A DNA stretch of 64,000 bases from Adenophora triphylla var. japonica (GCA_022495995.1 JAFEMH010001366.1:372001-436000); one strand, 5' to 3'. Shown: positions 43,316 to 55,445, counted from the first letter of the stretch. Notes: a model not told the origin generated them from the sequence alone. A program made the numbers and translations.

Positions 43316-44449
43316 CTATCCAATGGTTCTCACCGGGATCGGGCGGTATCTACTCGTTGCGCTTAGAGCGTACGAGACATCAGGTCTAGTACATAACATG
43401 GCATACATGATAGACCCAATTGCCGAAGCATATGGTATATCACTCATCCTCTTTCGCTCATCATTTGTCTTAGGACAATGAGTCTTGCTAAGATTAATGC
43501 CATGTCCCATTGGCAAGTATCCTCTCTTAGAATTTTCCATGCTGAATCTTCTAAGGACCTTGTCAATATATGTACTCTGACTCAAACCAATCATCCTTCT
43601 TGATCTATCTCTATAGATCTTGATACCAAGGATATAAGCCGCCTCACCCATATCTTTCATTGAGAAACATTTTCCTAACCGGGACTTTACAGTCTCAAGT
43701 GCAGGAACATTGTTTCCAATGAGCAAGATGTCATCGACATACAATACCAGAAATAGCACTATGCTCCCACTTATCTTCTTGTATACACAAGGTTCATCTT
43801 TGTTTTTGATGAAGCCAAACTCTTTGACTGATTCATCAAAACGTAGATTCCAGCTCCGGGAAGCTTGCTTCAATTCATAAATGGATCTCTGCAACTTACA
43901 CACTTTGTTAGAATCCTTTGGATCGACAAACCCTTCAGGCTGTATCATGTATACATCCTCAAGTAGGTTTCCGTTAAGAAACGCTGTTTTGACGTCCATT
44001 TGCCATATCTCATAGTCGTAATATGCGGCTATGGCAATTAGGATTCTAATAGACTTAAGCATTGCTACGGGCGAAAAGGTTTCATCATAGTCAACGCCTT
44101 GAATCTGCCTATACCCCTTAGCAACTAGCCTAGCCTTATAAGTATGTACCTTCCCATCCATGTCGGTTTTCTTTTTGAAAACCCACTTGCACCCTATGGT
44201 TTTTACACCTTCGGGTGGATCAATCAAGTTCCAAACTTGATTATCGTACATGGATTTGATTTCATATTCCATGGCTCCTAGCCACTTGTCCGAATCAGGA
44301 GTGGACATCGCCTCTTGATAGGAAGTAGGTTCATCATTCTCAATGATTTCTACTTCATTACTTTCCGTCCTGAGAAATCCATATCTCTCATGTTCGGATC
44401 GTATCCTATCCGATCTGCGAAGAACTTGTGTATCTTGAACCGGTTCCAC
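43316..44449 (-). pseudogene. Inner copia reverse transcriptase
   Basis: 377 open codons. KWLGAMEYEIKSMYDNQVW, WVFKKKTDMDGKVHTYKARL, WQMDVKTAFLNG, IYELKQASRSWN and the catalytic LYVDDILLIGN (about 43728-43760) are all intact. It continues to GSIMYAMLCTRPDVSYALS and loses frame near 43330. The break from integrase lies near 44410-44440. Confidence 0.92.
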
Positions 44450-44566
44450 AACTGACTTGTGAATTTGGTTCCGTCTCTACTACTGGCTCTATGTCATTTT
44501 CAGGTTCTTGAATTTCTTCAAGATCAATTTTACTCCCACTAGTTTCTTTAGAGAGAAACTCTTTCT

Positions 44567-45619
44567 CTAGAAAGACACCGTGTCGAGCAACAAACACTTT
44601 GTTCTCGGATTGGTTGTAAAATTGATATCCTTTCGTTTCCTTAGGATAACCAACGAAAATACATTTATCGAATCTAGGTGCAAGTTTATGTTCGAAACCA
44701 ATTTCTTTACATAAGCCTCACATCCCCAAATCTTCATGAAAGATAAGCTAGGCTTTCTTCCATGCCACATCTCATGTGGGGTTTTAGGAGCCGATTTAGT
44801 AGGGACCTTGTTAAGTGTGAAAGCGGCTGTTTCCAGTGCATGTCCCCAAAAGGAAATAGGAAGGTTCACTTGACTCATCATCGATCGAACCATATCTAAT
44901 AGAGTTCGATTTCTCCTCTCGGACACACCATTCCATTGTGGTGTTCCGGGTGGAGTAAGTTCTGAAATAATTCCACAACTTTTCAGATGATCGTCAAATT
45001 CTTGGCTCAAATATTCACCACCTCGATCGGATCGAAGTGTTTTAATAGTTTTGCCAAGTTGATTTTGTACTTCACTTTGAAATATTCTAAATATCTCAAA
45101 TGCTTCACTTTTGTACTTCATCAGATAGACGTAGCCATATCTGGATAAGTCATCAGTGAACGTTATGAAGTACCGAAATCCTTCCCTAGCAATGCTATTT
45201 ATTGGTCCACATACATCAGTATGTACGAGAGCCAACAAATCACTAGCCCTTTCACTACTCTTAGTAAAAGGTGCTTTAGTCATCTTGCCCAATAAACAAG
45301 ATTCGCAAACATCATATGATTCATAATCATATGAGTCTAAATATCCATCTTTATGGAGTTTAGAGATGCGTTTCTCGTTTATGTGCCCGAGACGGCAATG
45401 CCATTTATATGTGTCATTCACATTATTTGGTTTGGATTTCTTACTAACATGATAGACATTATCAACATTATTCTCAACATCCAAGACATAAAGGCCATTA
45501 AAAGAATGAGCAACACAATAAAGCATGTCATTCAAATAAATTGAAAATTTCTTATTCGCAATAAGAAAATTGTAACCCTCATTGTCTAAACATGAAATAG
45601 AAATAATGTTTCTGCTCAA
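44567..45619 (-). pseudogene. Inner copia integrase
   Basis: 350 open codons. Zinc-binding HCRLGHI...CESCLLGKMTKAPF, catalytic core HTDVCGP (first Asp), LRSDRGGEYLS (second Asp) and NGVSERRNRTLLDMVRSMM (Glu), then WGHALETAAFTLNKVPTKS and the copia-typical KIWGCEAYVK. All three catalytic residues are present. A frameshift near 44690 cuts off the C-terminal GKE-type part, which continues at 44406-44597. Confidence 0.92.
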
Positions 45620-45638
45620 ATCCTAACATAATAACAGC

Positions 45639-45866
45639 TTATTTAAAACTAAAATTAATCCGCTTGGTAAAGTGACTTCGTAAGTCCCTACGGCCAATGC
45701 AAAGAACTCTTGCTCCATTTCCAACCCGTAGATCTACTTCACCCTCTTTGAGCAACCTTCTATTCTTTAGTCCCCGCACATTTAGGCAAATGTGAGATCC
45801 ACATCCGGTATCTAATACCCAAGAACTAGAGGTAAAAAGTAAAATATCTATCACATAGATACTCAA
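45639..45866 (-). pseudogene. Inner copia protease
   Basis: SWVLDTGCGSHIC (45790-45828) contains the aspartic-protease triplet Asp-Thr-Gly in intact form, followed by GEVDLRVGNGARV. A frame break near 45640 separates it from integrase. It would cut the polyprotein. Confidence 0.85.
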
Positions 45867-45878
45867 GTCACGGCAATC

Positions 45879-46640
45879 TCATTGCCCTTCTTCTTCATCC
45901 TTCCCGATAAAGCTTGCGCTACGCCTCCAATGCCCAGTTTCCTTGCAATGGTAGCACACCGCATCCTTTTGGGATTTGGGTTTAGGCTTCTCAGCAACGG
46001 CAACCTTTGCCTCCGGTTTAGCAACTTTTGCTTTACCCTTGTTTTTGAACCCCTTTCCTTTATTCACCATCAACACTTGATTGGTTTTCTTGGTAATATT
46101 GTTCTCCGCATTCTTTAGCATCCCATGCAATTCGACAGAGATTTATTCATCCCATTCATGTTATAATTCGTAACAAACCGATTATAACTCTCAGGAGTGA
46201 ATGCAATATCATATCCGTAGCCACTCTAACTGGATAGGATACCCAAGCCTCTTAAGGTGTTCGAGGTGACCCTTCATCTTCAACACATGAGGCCCAACAG
46301 GTTGTCCTTCAATCATCTTGCATGAATGAAGAGCCTTCATAGTGTCAAACCTTTCCGTACGTGCTTGCAATCGAAACATTTCCTTCAAATGATTTCCCAA
46401 ATCATAGGCTTCCATATGTACAAGGTCCTTCGAAGAGCCTTACACATGGTAGCAAGCATCGTGCAACCAACATCAATAGAATCATCCATATGCTTCTTAT
46501 GTTGGTCCCTTTCCGCTTTAGTTGCATTAGCAGCCGGCTCGGGTGGAACAGTCCATCGAGAATGTACAACTTCCTTTCTGTTTGAGAACAATTCCCAAAC
46601 CGCGGATCCAATCCACATAGTTATTGCCATTCTCCTCTAA
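45879..46640 (-). pseudogene. Inner copia gag, frameshifted
   Basis: AVWELFSNRKEVVH region at 46570-46605, SIDVGCTMLATMCKALRR at 46440-46500, then a change of frame at 46430 to AYDLGNHLKEMFRLQARTER and MKGHLEHLKRLGYPIQLE (46215-46410). A Lys-rich linker leads to a zinc knuckle that reads CYHCKETGHWRRSASF: the last Cys is replaced, apparently by a local indel. Gag would package the RNA. Confidence 0.85.
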
Positions 46641-46649
46641 CTTGTCCTT

Positions 46650-47635
46650 CTCAAGGACTCGATCGCAGTGACATGTTTTGATTATTGTTTACGCCATTGA
46701 TCTACAAAGATATGCAACAAGATATGAACACATATAAGTACCAATTCATTTAAGAGATTAATTAACGTATTTCACAAATACTCCCACTAAATTATATAAC
46801 CTTCTTATACAAACATGTATAATATAATTTAATAGGCTAAGACCCAACTTTAATTTAATTTCAAGTCGGCTATGGCACGACTGCTCAAAATTAAACTAAA
46901 AAGGTAGATAACATTTATCAATCATATCTATATATGACTCTTAGATCATTATGAGATTATAGACATCATATGTCACATGTTTCAATCTCATCTTATGCCT
47001 TAGGCCCAAAACTGTTTTGATAGCCTAATTGAGTTCAACCATGTTAAACGTATAGCAATCACTGTTTGCTCATCTTGATCATACAAAGATAGAATCAATG
47101 TACCTCGCTGTGGCGTAGCCTACATGAAACTATCCGTGTACTCACAAGTGTTTAAACATGGGTGGAATAAACAAACTCAAATTACAAAGAAGGTTCGATT
47201 TTTCATGCTTATCAATTACATCCCAAGGTTGATTCATGAAAACTATATGAGCATAATTATGAACATGGAATGATGCAACACATATCACATTTGATCAGTA
47301 ATTACTAGTACGCGGCAACGTGCTCCAAGTTTATCCCACACTTCCATCGAAGTGCCTGTGGGGAAGGTTTTGGTGTCCAGCCAATATACCAAGTAATACT
47401 TCACAAACATCCTAGAATAATCACATTAATCATATTAATGAAATTGACATCCCATAATCTAGATTAATCATATTAATCATATATTACAATTTCATAATCA
47501 TGGTATATCTATATATACAATTACTTCACAAGTAAAACTCATACAATTTCATATTCTAGATCATGCACATCATGAAAATTCATATAATCATATTACACAA
47601 TTATCATGATTATCTAACTAAGCATCATGAACGGG
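46650..47635 (-). other. Inner copia 5' leader
   Basis: About 1 kb between PBS and gag without coding content, AT-rich, typical of the long untranslated leader of some copia lineages. Confidence 0.7.
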
Positions 47636-47647
47636 GCTCTGATACCA
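47636..47647 (-). other. Inner copia primer-binding site
   Basis: Minus strand TGGTATCAGAGC, one base inside the 5' LTR end; initiator-Met tRNA type. Confidence 0.92.
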
Positions 47648-47648
47648 C

Positions 47649-49096
47649 TGTAGGGTTTCGAGGGTCCATGCGCAGCGGAATAAGCAATAACTCGAAAAAC
47701 CCAAAGCCCTAGAATCCGTTCTAGATGAATAATTAAGAAAGATGAAATAGAAATACCAACCTTGAATGCTTTTGCCTTTGATAAACTTGACCCAACTCCA
47801 GATTGAACGACCTTGTTAATCCTTGATGAACGAACGGGAATCACGAACCAAAGATCTTGACGAGCGAAGATCCTCTATGTGTATCCACGCGATGAACGAA
47901 CCCTAGAACTCTTCTAGGAGGATTGCTAGATCCTATTGATTGAAACACCTTTCAATCAATGAAGAACAATGGATTTGGTGGTGTTTGATTCTCAATTCTC
48001 AATTGAAATCTCTCACTTTTGATGTTTCTCTCAAGCCAAAACGTTCTCTTGACGGCTAGGGCAACCAGGGGTAAGTATTTATACGTTATAAAACTTTTCC
48101 CCTCGCGAAAACCCTAGTTTTAAGTCAATTCCGCGTCGCCCAGCGCTGCCCGTGGGACGAGTCGTCCCCCGGGGACGAGCCGTCCCCGGCACCCAGCTTC
48201 TGAATCCGGCGTCCCCTTAAGGGGAATAGTTGGTTCGGCCTGGGACGAGTCGTCCCCGAGAACAAAAACTCCATATTCTTCATTTTTGACAATTCGTTCG
48301 ATGCGTGTGACCCCATAGGACTATATTATGTTGGCAATGAGTTCGATCACATCGATTCTCATAAGACATGAGCGGACTCTAGCAAGCCATCATGCCTACC
48401 CAAATAATATAATATCAAGTTCGATTTCCTATATAGAACATATCACAATCCCATTGTCACACGATGTTATATTGAACATGAGTCATGGTCCACGTCAACT
48501 CATATTGTTCAATGCTTTCTCGTTATCAAGTAAATTGATTAATCAAATGACATTAATCACATTAATTCATTCGGGCATGGCCATGCACTACATCAATCTT
48601 ACTTACGAGTGGCCTAGCAAACATCTCTCTTTACGAGGGACAATTTTCATCTTGACTTATCATTCTTCCCAACAAGAATCATACCATGCCAATGATAGCC
48701 CTTATTGCCATCCGGTTAAAGACAACGTTAAACTATATCAAACATGATATTCATCGAGCGGAAGACGATGATAATCTCAGGTCAAAGGATATCAATGATA
48801 TGACTATATGAGATTTAATTATGACATTTGACCATGACATAAATCTCATAATGGGTCAAGTCCAGTACTTTGTTCTCCAACAAGTACCCATGAATTTAAT
48901 GTGCATCCCTATGCATATAATCATCACATGATTATCCATTAAACTTCATACTAGTGCTTCATAAGTACTAGGGACACGATTATTATAACTAAACATGCAA
49001 ACACATATAATAATCAAAGAAGCAATCTCATATATAAATGAACAATGACATTACATAAAGGTCTATCTCTATAGGCCTAGGGCACTAACACCTACA
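47649..49096 (-). repeat. Inner copia 5' LTR
   Basis: 1448 bp, near-identical to 41311-42738. TATA box CGTATAAATAC at 48075-48085; three palindromes at 48154-48256. The 20-bp length excess over the 3' LTR lies in the palindrome island. Confidence 0.94.
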
Positions 49097-49164
49097 ATAA
49101 CACATCTGAGGCGCATGGGAGATCTGGATTTGTGATCGGGATGTTAGATGTCAATGTGCAGATT

Positions 49165-50086
49165 TGTTGGGTTGATGTCATCTAACCTGGGAAAAGATTA
49201 GAAGATTGAATAAGGGGCAAATCGGTAATTCCTGTGATAGCACTTATGAAGCAACCGCGCCAGGTAGAAGCTCGACCGCGCGGAGTCTCTGGAATTTTGG
49301 GGCAATCGTGCCCTAGAAAGGGGCAATCGCGCGGTGTCTGTTTGGTCAGACGGGGCGATCGCGCCCTAGAAAGGGGCGATCACGCCCTAGTGCGGATTGG
49401 GCCTGATTAGCGACAGATTTGGTGAAGGTCTCTAAACCTTGAAGGGTTATGAATATGTAATATAAATAAGAAATATTCCATAGAAGTTTTTAATGGTTGT
49501 AATTAATAGTGTCATAGAGATCAATATTTATAGGTGTTTCAAAGGTTTTCTTGTCTCTCTGTGTCTATAGATTTAGGGTTTACACAGTTGTAAATTCTTG
49601 TAATAAAAAAGTTCGTGTATTAGATTAGATATTATATTCAGTGATTGCCAGTTGATAATAATATTAATGTCCTCTGCCCGTAGATATAACAAAGTTGGTG
49701 AATCACATATATCGTTATATTGTATAATTGATTTATTTAGTTGGTGAATCACATATATCGTTATATTGAATAATTGATTTATTTTCAATATTCTAAATAT
49801 ATACTCCCTCCGTCCCACGTGAATACAAACTTATTTCCTTTTTGGTCCGTCCCACGTGAATACAAACTGCCCAAAATGGAAATAAATTTATTATTTTATA
49901 TTCACCCTACCCCACCCACTCATTCTCTCTCTTCATTTCCTATCACACAATTTATTCAACCAACTCCACTCATTCTCTCTCTTCATTTCCTATCACACAT
50001 TTTCATTATCTTAATAATATTTCTTAATTATCGTGCCCGGAAAAATGGTTTGTAATAAGGTGGGACGGAGGGAGTATGTTATAACA
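49165..50086 (+). repeat. Outer copia 3' LTR with a MITE inside
   Basis: Begins TGTTGGGTTGATGTCATCTA and ends TGTTATAACA after the MITE (49804-50074). Palindromes GGGGCGATCGCGCCC at 49352-49366 and GGGGCGATCACGCCC at 49373-49387; TATAAATA at 49461-49468, 74 bp further on. A 40-bp duplication 'GTTGGTGAATCACATATATC' occurs at 49694 and 49740. Confidence 0.85.
49804..50074. mobile_element. Stowaway-like MITE inside the outer copia 3' LTR
   Basis: CTCCCTCCGTCCCACGTGAA at the left and GTGGGACGGAGGGAG at the right; TA at 49802-49803 and 50075-50076. Near the left end the motif GTCCCACGTGAATACAAACT is duplicated. Removing it restores the LTR end. Confidence 0.9.
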
Positions 50087-50120
50087 ATGTTTAATACCTT
50101 CAATTCGAAATATAATGGGT

Positions 50121-50700
50121 TTTAATGTAAACGAGCCGAGCCGAGCCGAGCTTTGAAGTTTCGAGCTCGAGCTCGAATAAAAAATATCGAACTCTAGCTT
50201 TTCTCGAGCTCGAGCCCAGAATGCATGTTCGAGCTCGACTCGAATCAAGTTTCGAGCTTTTCGCGAGCTGGCTCGCGAGCTTTTCGCGAGCTGCTCGAAC
50301 TCGAGTTTTAACGAGCCGAGCTCGAGCTTTGACTTATTTTTTTAAAAAAATCTGAAATCAAACGAGCTTTTAACGAGCCGAGCTCGAGCTTCGACTTATT
50401 TTTTGAAAAAAAACTGAAATTAAACGAGCTTTTAAAAAGCCGAGCTCGAACTTCGATTTATATATAATATATATACTAAAATTTATTCGAGCTTTTAACG
50501 AGCCGAGCTCAAACGAGTCGATTTCGAACAGAGCTCGTCGAACATACGAGCCGAACACGAGCCGACTCGAAAAAAATGACGAGCTTGAGAATCTGTTTGA
50601 GCTCAAGCTCGAGTTCACCTCGAGCCCACTCAAACTCGAGTTTTTTTCGAGCCGTGCTCGAACCAAGCTTGAGCTAACTCGGTTCGTGTTACATCCCTAG
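50121..50700. repeat. GAGCTCGAGC-rich repetitive element
   Basis: Nearly 600 bp of degenerate GAGCTCGAGC / TTTTAACGAGCCGAGC repeats. The right end GGTTCGTGTTACATCCCTAG and the left TTAATGTAAACGAGCCGAG look like inverted ends of a known type of plant short element (consensus roughly TAGGGATGTAAACGAGC). The many SacI-like GAGCTC sites make it highly self-complementary. No coding meaning is attached to the frame at 50370-50666. Confidence 0.65.
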
Positions 50701-51171
50701 GTTTTATGGATCAACTCATCAAATATTGGTTCTAAATATATCCTTGGCCCTAGCTAGCTAGCTAGGTAGTCATGGGATTATTCAATCCCTTGATTTTGTA
50801 ATTATTTTAAAATTTTAAAATAATATTTTTAGTAGTAACTTTTGCAGATTGTCATACTGGCGAAGGCAGGACGTGGTCAAGATGTCAATTGACCACATTC
50901 GAGTTTTAAATAATTTAAATTTTGTACCTTCAATTTTTTTTTTTTATACAAAAATGACATTTCATTTTATCCCTAAAATTAGTAATTTTATTAGTTTTGA
51001 CCCACTTAATTTTTAGTAAAATTGCACTAAATAATTTTTTCGACCCCCTTTTATGAATAATTTGGAAGCCGTAATTTTAATATTTATTTTTAAAGCAAAC
51101 CCGACCCCTTCAAAAAAAAATCTGGCTTCACTTCACAAGATTTGACTCCCTTAAATTTAGGGAATAAGACC
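50701..51171. other. Intergenic, no gene seen
   Basis: CTAGCTAGCTAGCTAG at 50752-50766. 50850-51130 contains an unclassified repeat with 'gaccccctt'/'accccttc' words also seen in an intron of the GBF gene (61380-61640). Confidence 0.45.
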
Positions 51172-51418
51172 TTAGACCAAGTCCAATAATCCAACTATCA
51201 AAAAATATTCAACTATCCTAATATCACGATACCTCATTTTCTCTCTCCATCCACTTAATCATTCAACTACTTTCTCAACTACGTCCCCCACAATAAGCTA
51301 TTTTAGTTTAAAATTCAACTCCTCCCAACTCATCATTCTATATCCCACTACTTTGAGTGTTTTTTTTTTTTGTGTCCAAATCAAATGAAACTTATATCAA
51401 TTTGTAGGGGAAAAAAAT

Positions 51419-53086
51419 TAATGTAAACGCAGCGGAATCAATAAAGAATAAACAAGAAAATCAAAGGAATTTCTTGACCTAATTGAATCCACAATTAGGA
51501 TTTTCAAGAATTCAAGGATGAATCCTTCTGCAAGCCTTAAAGACTTTAAACAAATTGCAAAGCAACTTAATTTTTTTCATTCATCAAAGGTGTAAATTCG
51601 GAATTGACATTGGACCCTATTTTATATGACTCATATGACTTGATAAACAAGTCAAAACCTACTAAAATTACTCCTAAGCTATATAGTAACATACTAGGAC
51701 TCAAAAATAACAAAAGATCTCCTAAATTAACTCTAAAACTATAAAATACTACCTCTCTAATATTAATGACGAAAATCAAAAATAAAAAACTAAAACTAAT
51801 TAAATACTGAAATATTTAATTAAAATACAAAGATAAATAATATTTTTGAAGACATATATCCGCCCTACATCATACACCTCCGCTTCAAAAGAACTCGTCC
51901 CCGAGTTCATCCCCGATGTTTGAAAGGTGCCGTCCCACCGGAATAAATATTTGGAAAAAATACGCCCACTCAATGCAACTTGAAGGATTTGAATTTCGTC
52001 CGGATATAAAATTATTCCATCTAGGTTCAACGAATTTTTCTTCTCTGCAGCTATAGCAGCAGCTTGTATTGGACCAAGTGTATTCCCTTCATTTACTTTC
52101 TCCTCTTTATGTCCTTTTTCTTCGTCACCTTCTTCATTTGCTGCTGCTTTTGATACAACATTTTCTTCATCACTACCTTCATCGTTTTGACTTCCTTCAT
52201 CAGCTTCTTCGATATCCGCGCTTCCAGGGACCACAGTTTTTTTAACGCTCACCATTATTGAACTTGATATATTAGTTTCAGTTGTCACAGTTTCAGTGAC
52301 ATCATCAGCTTTGAACTTTGGTTGTTCCAAGTTGTTCTGAATTTCTCCGGCCGGCGGAGCGCGATGGAGTTTTTGGTCCTCGCGTCCTACAGGGATCTCA
52401 CGATTGCCTGCCCGATGCCCTTGGTTGAGCTGCAAAGCCTGTAAAGATTCCACGATTTCTGCATGTTCTTCAGCGCGAGCGGCGCGATCCTGCTGCATCT
52501 GTTGCAGCATCTATCGAACCAAAGCAGTAAAATTCGCGGTCATTGTCGCCATGGCTGTTTGAAGCTCATTGATACCTCCATCGTTTCCGTTATTGGCCAT
52601 CGTCCTAGGATCTCTCCTGCTTTGATACCAAATAATGTATACGCAGCAGAATCAACAATGAATAAACAAGAAAATCAAAGGAATTTCTTGACCTAATTGA
52701 ATCCACAATTAGGATTTCAAGAATTCAAGGATGAATCCTTCTGCAAGCCTTAAAGACTTAAACAAATTGCAAAGCAACTTAATTTTTTTCATTCATCAAA
52801 AGTGTAAATTCGGAATTGACATTGGACCCTATTTTATATGACTCATATGACTTGATAAACAAGTCAAAACCTACTAAAATTACTCTTAAGCTATATAGTA
52901 ACATACTAGGACTCCAAAATAACAAAAGATCTCCTAAATCAACTCTAAAACTATAAAATACTACCTCTCTAATATTAATGACGAAAATCAAAAATAAAAA
53001 ACTAAAACAAATTAAATACTGAAATATTTAATTAAAATACAAAGATAAATAATATTTTTGAAGACATATATATCCGCCCTACATCA
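51419..53086 (-). mobile_element. Miniature LTR retrotransposon, 1668 bp
   Basis: Two LTRs of 454 bp (51419-51872 and 52633-53086), TSD AAAAT (51414-51418 and 53087-53091). On the minus strand the LTR reads TGATGTAGGGCGG...TACATTA, the PBS TGGTATCAAAGC follows the upper LTR (about 52619-52630), and a purine-rich GAAGCGGAGGTGTA precedes the lower one. The 760-bp interior carries only a gag-like frame. No protease, RT, RNase H or integrase, so it depends on proteins from elsewhere. The two LTRs differ at about 10 positions by eye. Confidence 0.9.
51873..52598 (-). pseudogene. Gag-like reading frame of the miniature LTR retrotransposon
   Basis: ATG at 52598 (MANNGNDGGINELQTAMATM) runs 34 codons to a TAG, directly followed in frame by ATG (52510) MLQQMQQDRAARAEEHAEIV. 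The N-terminal coiled-coil style and the position right after PBS are typical of the start of Ty3-type gag. The middle is strongly acidic (EEADEGSQNDEGSDEENVV, then Lys/Glu-rich) and the end (GTSSFEAEV) is formed by the region before the polypurine tract. No capsid or zinc-knuckle signature. The frame then reads on into the LTR. Confidence 0.6.
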
Positions 53087-53853
53087 AAAATGGTTAATTT
53101 TGGTGAAAAAAATAATAATAAAAAAATAATTTACTAGGTGATAATTTAACTCAAATTGAAAAATGAGTGTTTTTTTTTTGTGTCCAAAACAAATGAAATT
53201 TATATCAATTTGTAGGGAAAAAATGATGAATTTTGGTGATTTTTTTTTTAAATCATTTATTATGAGATAATTGAGCTTAAATAATTGGGTGAAAAAATGA
53301 TAAAGTACGGACCAATCAGAACGTGACAAGTGGCGGCTTAGGAAAAAAAGAAAAAAAAGGCAAACCTGGTTGCTTCAACGCGCCTCTCCCGCGCATCTGG
53401 TACACGCGCCTTCTCCGGCCCAATAGATGCGCGACACGTGGCATTTGCGGGTCCCACAATTTTTTCTTCAACCTGGTTGAACTCTCTCAACCCCTCCCCT
53501 TCAACCACCCCCTATTCAACCCCTTATTGCCCAAATTCAACTAGTTTACTCCCTCTCAACTACCCCTCTCAATTATCTATTGTACATGACCTTACAATAA
53601 TTTCGACCCGTTCTTCTACTGAATTTCTGGCTTAGCCACTACTTTGTCCATTCCAGATTCTAAAATAAAAATTATTTTATCACTCAGTCAAAAATTAAAT
53701 GTTATTTTCATCCTAAAATGAATATTCATTATTTTTAAAATTTTATTTTTGATAATCAAGAGCAATTTTTATTTTTTTAAATCTTTATTTTGAGACGGAT
53801 GGATGGATTTTTTTTTATTTTTTTTTGAAAGAAACAAAATTGTATTGCATCTA

Positions 53854-54140
53854 CTCCCTCTGTCAGTCCCACTTCAAAGAGCCAATGGTAATATTTCACG
53901 ATTTTTAAGAAAATTTTTAAAAAATGAATAAAGAATTGAAAGTGGATAGAGGATTAGAGGAAAAATAATGTAAAAGTTTAAAACATTTAATAGGAAAGAG
54001 AATGAGTGAGAGAAATAGTAAGTTAATGAATGGACTCTTCGAAGTAGGACGTCCCAAAAAGAAAAATGGGCTCTTTGAAATAGGACGTCCAAAAAAGGAG
54101 CAAAATGGAAAGTGGGCTATTTGAAGTGGGACGGATGAAG
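53854..54140. mobile_element. Stowaway-like MITE
   Basis: CTCCCTCTGTCAGTCCCACT at the left and GAAGTGGGACGGATGAAG at the right, TA flanks. Near the right end the motif GGGCTCTTTGAAATAGGACG occurs repeatedly. An (AAATA)n microsatellite follows at 54164-54210. Confidence 0.8.
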
Positions 54141-54213
54141 TATTATTTGAGGATGATGGAGTAAAAAATAAAATAAAATAAAATAAAATAAAATAAAATA
54201 AAATAAAATACTA

Positions 54214-54551
54214 CCTCCGACCCGTCCGAAAGGGCAATTTTGCCTCTTAGCACGGAAATTAAGAAATGAATAAGAAAAGTGATGTAAGAAAGAGAAAAAG
54301 GTTAAGGGGTCGTTTGTTTTTTTGTTTTCAGCCTTAAATGCCTCTTAACTCTTATTCATTAAGAGGATTAGAAAAATAAGTGTGTTTGTTTTTTTTTTTG
54401 AAATAAGACTTAAAGGCTCTTAAAAGCCTCTTAATTTTAAGAGGTTAAAATGTTGCTGAATTGCCTCTGAATGCCTCTGAAAGCCACTGTTTCATATTTG
54501 GTTTTGGGTAAATTTTTTTAAACTCGTTTATCGTTTCATAATGCATTTACG

Positions 54552-54585
<34 letters not shown>

Positions 54586-54958
54586 TATTTTTTTTTAAGC
54601 TGCTTTCGATAATGAATTCGTATACAAAATCAAACAACTTATTCAATTCGATTCAGTTTTCGATTGCCGCTCTTAATCATTCGGCCATTTTCGTAACCGA
54701 AATCGACCAAAGACTTATCACTTAAAAAAAACAAAAACCCCCTAAATGTTGTGAGTATGAAAAATTAAATAGGAAAGAGAATGAGTGGAAGGAATAGTTT
54801 GGAAAGAGAATGTTGTGAGTGTAAAAATAAAGTAGGAGAGAGAATGAGTGGGGTAGAAAGAGTATAAAAATAATAAAAACTTTCCTTTTTGTGTTGTGCC
54901 CTTTTAAATGGAACGCTCAAAAAGAAAATTTGTGCCCTTTCAAGTAGGACGGAGGTAG
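54214..54958. mobile_element. Stowaway-like MITE with an inner TIR insertion
   Basis: CCTCCGACCCGTCCGAAAGG at the left and CAAGTAGGACGGAGGTAG at the right. The middle (about 54306-54745) is a separate insertion bounded by AGGGGTCGTTTGTTTTTTTG and AAACAAAAACCCCCT, related to the element at 26095-26331. It contains a T-rich run at 54552-54577. No coding capacity. Confidence 0.65.
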
Positions 54959-54959
54959 T

Positions 54960-55445
54960 AAAATAAAAAACAAAGAGAGGAAAAATCTGCCACCAAACAA
55001 AGCCTTGTAAGTAGAGAGATCCTAGTCATCACTTAAATAAATAAATGACCCATGCGGACTTGAAAGACTCTATTCATTATAATTTAATTCCAGCTTAATT
55101 ACGATGATTATTTGTACCACATCAGCCACATGTAGGATCGTATTAGTTGGCCTACAAGAACCCAAACGCCGGACGCGTATTTCGAGTTTTATTTTGACAC
55201 GTGGACGGTATCGATGACGTTGGAATAAACAAAATGGCCCAGCACGTACGTACATTAACGTGCCAGCTCAACCACTCCTTGCCTTCCTAGTGTTTCTAGA
55301 TAGTCGCTCATTAAAAAAAAATAAAAAATCTATTAAAGATTTAAAATAAAAAGGACAAATTTGAACAACATTTTGGACAATCTTGTCCTCGTAAAATTTA
55401 TGAAACTACAAAAAAATATTATTCACCCACATGATTTATTCCTTA
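54960..55445. other. Intergenic, no gene seen
   Basis: Possibly an old promoter region: CACGTG within GACACGTGGACG (55197-55208) and GCACGTACGTACATTAACGT (55239-55258). No coding frame of note. Confidence 0.4.

Larger units (their letters stand above)
41311..49096 (-). mobile_element. Inner Ty1/copia element, nearly complete
   Basis: 7.8-kb element on the minus strand with target duplication ATAAC (41306-41310 and 49097-49101). 5' LTR 47649-49096, PBS 47636-47647, 3' LTR 41311-42738, polypurine tract AAGTGGGAGAC just before the 3' LTR (42739-42749). The minus-strand order gag, PR, IN, RT, RNase H identifies Ty1/copia. LTRs are nearly identical outside the palindrome islands, so the insertion is recent. 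Coding regions have several frameshifts. Confidence 0.95.
39045..50086 (+). mobile_element. Outer Ty1/copia element, gag/protease only, 5'-truncated and nested
   Basis: 5' LTR remnant (39045-39461) and 3' LTR (49165-50086) match with many differences, so the insertion is old. PBS at 39465. The interior, excluding the nested element, is only about 1.9 kb (39462-41310 plus 49097-49164) and contains gag and part of the protease; integrase, RT and RNase H are absent. The inner copia element (41311-49096) interrupts it. Confidence 0.8.
51175..53591. mobile_element. Tourist-like element interrupted by a miniature LTR retrotransposon
   Basis: GACCAAGTCCAATAATCC at the left pairs imperfectly with CTATTGTACATGACC at the right; TTA flanks both ends (51172-51174 and 53592-53594). 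Interior blocks (TTATATCAATTTGTAGG...TTTACTAGGTGATAAT) match the element at 6757-7394. Without the insertion it is about 0.74 kb. Non-coding. Confidence 0.75.

Noticed and set aside
52463..52696. Plus-strand frame opposite the miniature element's gag-like frame
   Set aside because: Antisense shadow crossing the LTR border.
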